Assembly: GCA_963843085.1 (NCBI GenBank)
Contig: CAWJJG010000011.1
Coordinates: 1,338,391-1,402,390, forward strand
Length of the DNA: 64,000 bases
Origin: DASUPK01 sp963843085
GTDB lineage: Bacteria; Actinomycetota; Thermoleophilia; Solirubrobacterales; 70-9
Reading direction: 5' to 3'
The translations under genes and the position numbers were made by a program. The notes under the pieces are model-generated. The model had not been told where the DNA came from. It worked only from the letters and a program-made list of their open reading frames with translations, and searched no databases. Shown here piece by piece: positions 62,749-64,000 of the stretch (the first letter of the stretch is position 1; every line of letters begins with the position of its first letter).

Positions 62749-63588
62749 CTAGGCGATCTGGGTGCGAAGCTCGCCCAGGGTGGGGGAGCTGATCACGATC
62801 TCGTCTCCGGACTTGAGCCAGACGCGCGGCTCGCGCACGCTGCCGACGCCGGACGGCGTCCCGGTCGACACGATGTCCCCCGGCGCGAAGCTCATCCAGC
62901 GCGACAGCCGCGCCACCAGCTCGGCGACGGAGAAGACCAGGTCGGACGTCGAGGCGTCCTGCATCCGCTCGCCGTTCAGGTCGAGCGTGAAGGAGATCGA
63001 GTCCGGTTCTCCAGCCTCATCCGGAGTGACGAGCGCCGGGCCGCACGGCGCCGATCCGTCGAAGACCTTGCCGGGCATCCACTGCGGGGTGGCGAACTGC
63101 AGGTCCCGGGCGGAGAGATCGTCGAGCAGCATGTAGCCGGCGATCGCGTCGAGCGCCTGCTCCGGTTCGACGTCCTTGCACGGTTTGCCGATGACGAAGG
63201 CCACCTCCGCCTCGTAGTCGACCTTCTCGCTGGCGGCCGGGAGCTTGACGGTCGCATCCGGCGGCGCGAGGGCGTTCCGGAACTTGGCGAAGAAGGTCGG
63301 CTGCTCGGGAGGGTCGATGCCGGCCTCCGCGGCGTGGGATCGGTAGTTGAGGCCGATGCAGACGATCTTGTCCGGGTCCGGTATCGGGGGCAGCAGCTGG
63401 GGGTCGGCGACCGGATCGGGTCCGCCACCGTCGATTCCCTTCGAGAGCTCCTCGACGCGCTCGGTCTCGATCAGCTCCCTGACGGTGATGTGCTCGACGC
63501 CGAGCACCGGCGCCGCGTCGATCACGCCGCTCTCGGTCTGCACGCCGGCGCGAGGCCTGCCGCCGTCGCTGAACGTCACCACCCTCAT
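62749..63588 (-). CDS. fumarylacetoacetate hydrolase-family protein
   Basis: 279 residues. Core FAH fold: KIVCIGLNYRSHAAE (about 74-88), PTFFAKF, the metal-binding DYEAEVAFVIGK, GYMLLDDLSARDLQ, and the closing GDIVSTGTPSGVG. Family members hydrolyse C-C bonds of acylpyruvates or decarboxylate or isomerise hydroxymuconates. Substrate unknown. ATG 63588 is six bases after TAGGGT on the minus strand (leaderless type). Confidence 0.92.
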   Translation of the reverse strand: MRVVTFSDGGRPRAGVQTESGVIDAAPVLGVEHITVRELIETERVEELSKGIDGGGPDPVADPQLLPPIPDPDKIVCIGLNYRSHAAEAGIDPPEQPTFFAKFRNALAPPDATVKLPAASEKVDYEAEVAFVIGKPCKDVEPEQALDAIAGYMLLDDLSARDLQFATPQWMPGKVFDGSAPCGPALVTPDEAGEPDSISFTLDLNGERMQDASTSDLVFSVAELVARLSRWMSFAPGDIVSTGTPSGVGSVREPRVWLKSGDEIVISSPTLGELRTQIA

Positions 63589-63594
63589 GCGGCC

Positions 63595-63600
63595 ACCCTA
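63595..63600 (-). promoter_or_regulatory. -10 box (TAGGGT) of the FAH-family gene
   Basis: Minus-strand TAGGGT, six bases before the ATG at 63588, no SD. Confidence 0.5.
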
Positions 63601-63698
63601 GTCCGTCTCCCCGGCATCGCGCGAGCGGGTTCGTTAGGTTCCCGCGCCATCGGAGGGGGGTCAATCCCCGGAAACAAGCAGTGTGCGAGGAGGCACGA

Positions 63699-63908
63699 AT
63701 GGCAGAAGGCACCGTCAAGTGGTTCAGCAACGAGAAGGGTTATGGCTTCATCACGCCGGATGACGGCAGCAAGGACCTCTTCGTCCACTTCTCGAGCATC
63801 GACGGCGACGGCTACAAGTCGCTCGACGACGGCGCGCGGGTGAGCTACGAGTCCGAGGAGGGCCCGAAGGGCCCCGTCGCCACCAACGTTTCGCTGGTGA
63901 GCGGCTAG
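63699..63908 (+). CDS. cold-shock protein (CspA family)
   Basis: 69 residues. RNA-binding motifs KWFSNEKGYGFI (RNP1, residues 7-18) and DLFVHFSSI (RNP2). Single OB-fold RNA chaperone. ATG 63699 behind GAGGAGG. A 5' leader of about 90 bases could carry a cold-responsive fold, but I see no clear element. tRNA-Asp follows 16 bases after the stop and may be co-transcribed. Confidence 0.96.
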   Translation: MAEGTVKWFSNEKGYGFITPDDGSKDLFVHFSSIDGDGYKSLDDGARVSYESEEGPKGPVATNVSLVSG

Positions 63909-63924
63909 CCTGCAAGTCGCCCTC

Positions 63925-63998
<74 letters not shown>

Positions 63999-64000
63999 TT

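Overview
The window is dense, high-GC bacterial chromosome with almost no non-coding DNA. No intergenic gap reaches 300 bases, and I see no phage, transposon, rRNA or CRISPR array. Gene content points to an actinobacterium: a dnaK-grpE-dnaJ-hspR operon, an F420-type deazaflavin-dependent oxidoreductase, a luciferase-like F420-type oxidoreductase, inositol-3-phosphate synthase with a CDP-alcohol phosphatidyltransferase, and a PimA-like glycosyltransferase. Many secreted proteins with Lys/Arg-rich segments and the general gene style suggest the Thermoleophilia/Solirubrobacterales side of the phylum, which is an inference. Four tRNA genes (Lys-TTT, Glu-TTC, Val-TAC, Asp-GTC) lack an encoded 3' CCA.

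Layout. 1-4.5 kb holds thiamine genes: thiE on the minus strand, and a TPP riboswitch reading into thiO and a fused thiS-thiG gene on the plus strand. 4.6-6.9 kb holds a radical SAM protein behind a LexA-type SOS box, an Rrf2 regulator, tRNA-Lys and an HNH-type gene interrupted by a TGA at a conserved Cys position. 6.9-19.7 kb is a long minus-strand purine operon, in transcription order GYD-protein, purD, purE, purB, a thioredoxin-fold gene, purC, purS, purQ, purL, a secreted six-bladed propeller protein, purF, purN, purH. purM and purK are not in the window.

19.8-31.3 kb holds a methyltransferase, an enoyl-CoA hydratase-like protein, a secreted lytic transglycosylase, clpB, and the dnaK-grpE-dnaJ-hspR operon. 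The clpB and dnaK promoters share an inverted repeat (ATCT-N15-AGAT) directly upstream of the -35, probably the HspR operator of this lineage. 31.3-34.8 kb has a secreted endonuclease/exonuclease/phosphatase protein, a cytochrome c, endonuclease III and an alpha/beta hydrolase.

34.8-43.4 kb looks like an inositol-lipid locus: two PAP2 (inositol-phosphotransferase-like) membrane proteins around a polytopic membrane protein, then a CDP-alcohol phosphatidyltransferase and inositol-3-phosphate synthase. An ELW-repeat secreted protein follows, then a PimA-like glycosyltransferase fused to a PHP phosphoesterase. 43.4-50 kb has a degenerate uracil-DNA-glycosylase-like protein, a zinc ribbon, a GH5 endoglycoceramidase-like enzyme, a MarR/MFS efflux pair, an LLM oxidoreductase and an RNA m5U methyltransferase. 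50-64 kb has two convergent helical (possibly phasin-like) proteins, argF, F420-type and sulfide:quinone-reductase-like enzymes, lgt, an ATP-grasp/membrane/SDR operon, a secreted CocE-type hydrolase, a short FtsH, a cNMP-binding protein, an FAH-family hydrolase and a cold-shock gene.

Three recurring features cut across the window. First, a TANNNT -10 box lies 6-9 bases before the start codon of at least thirteen genes, which suggests leaderless mRNAs. Second, five of twelve convergent gene pairs end in the same CTAG, which gives TAG stops on both strands. Third, four different exported proteins carry Lys/Arg/His-rich inserts or tails.
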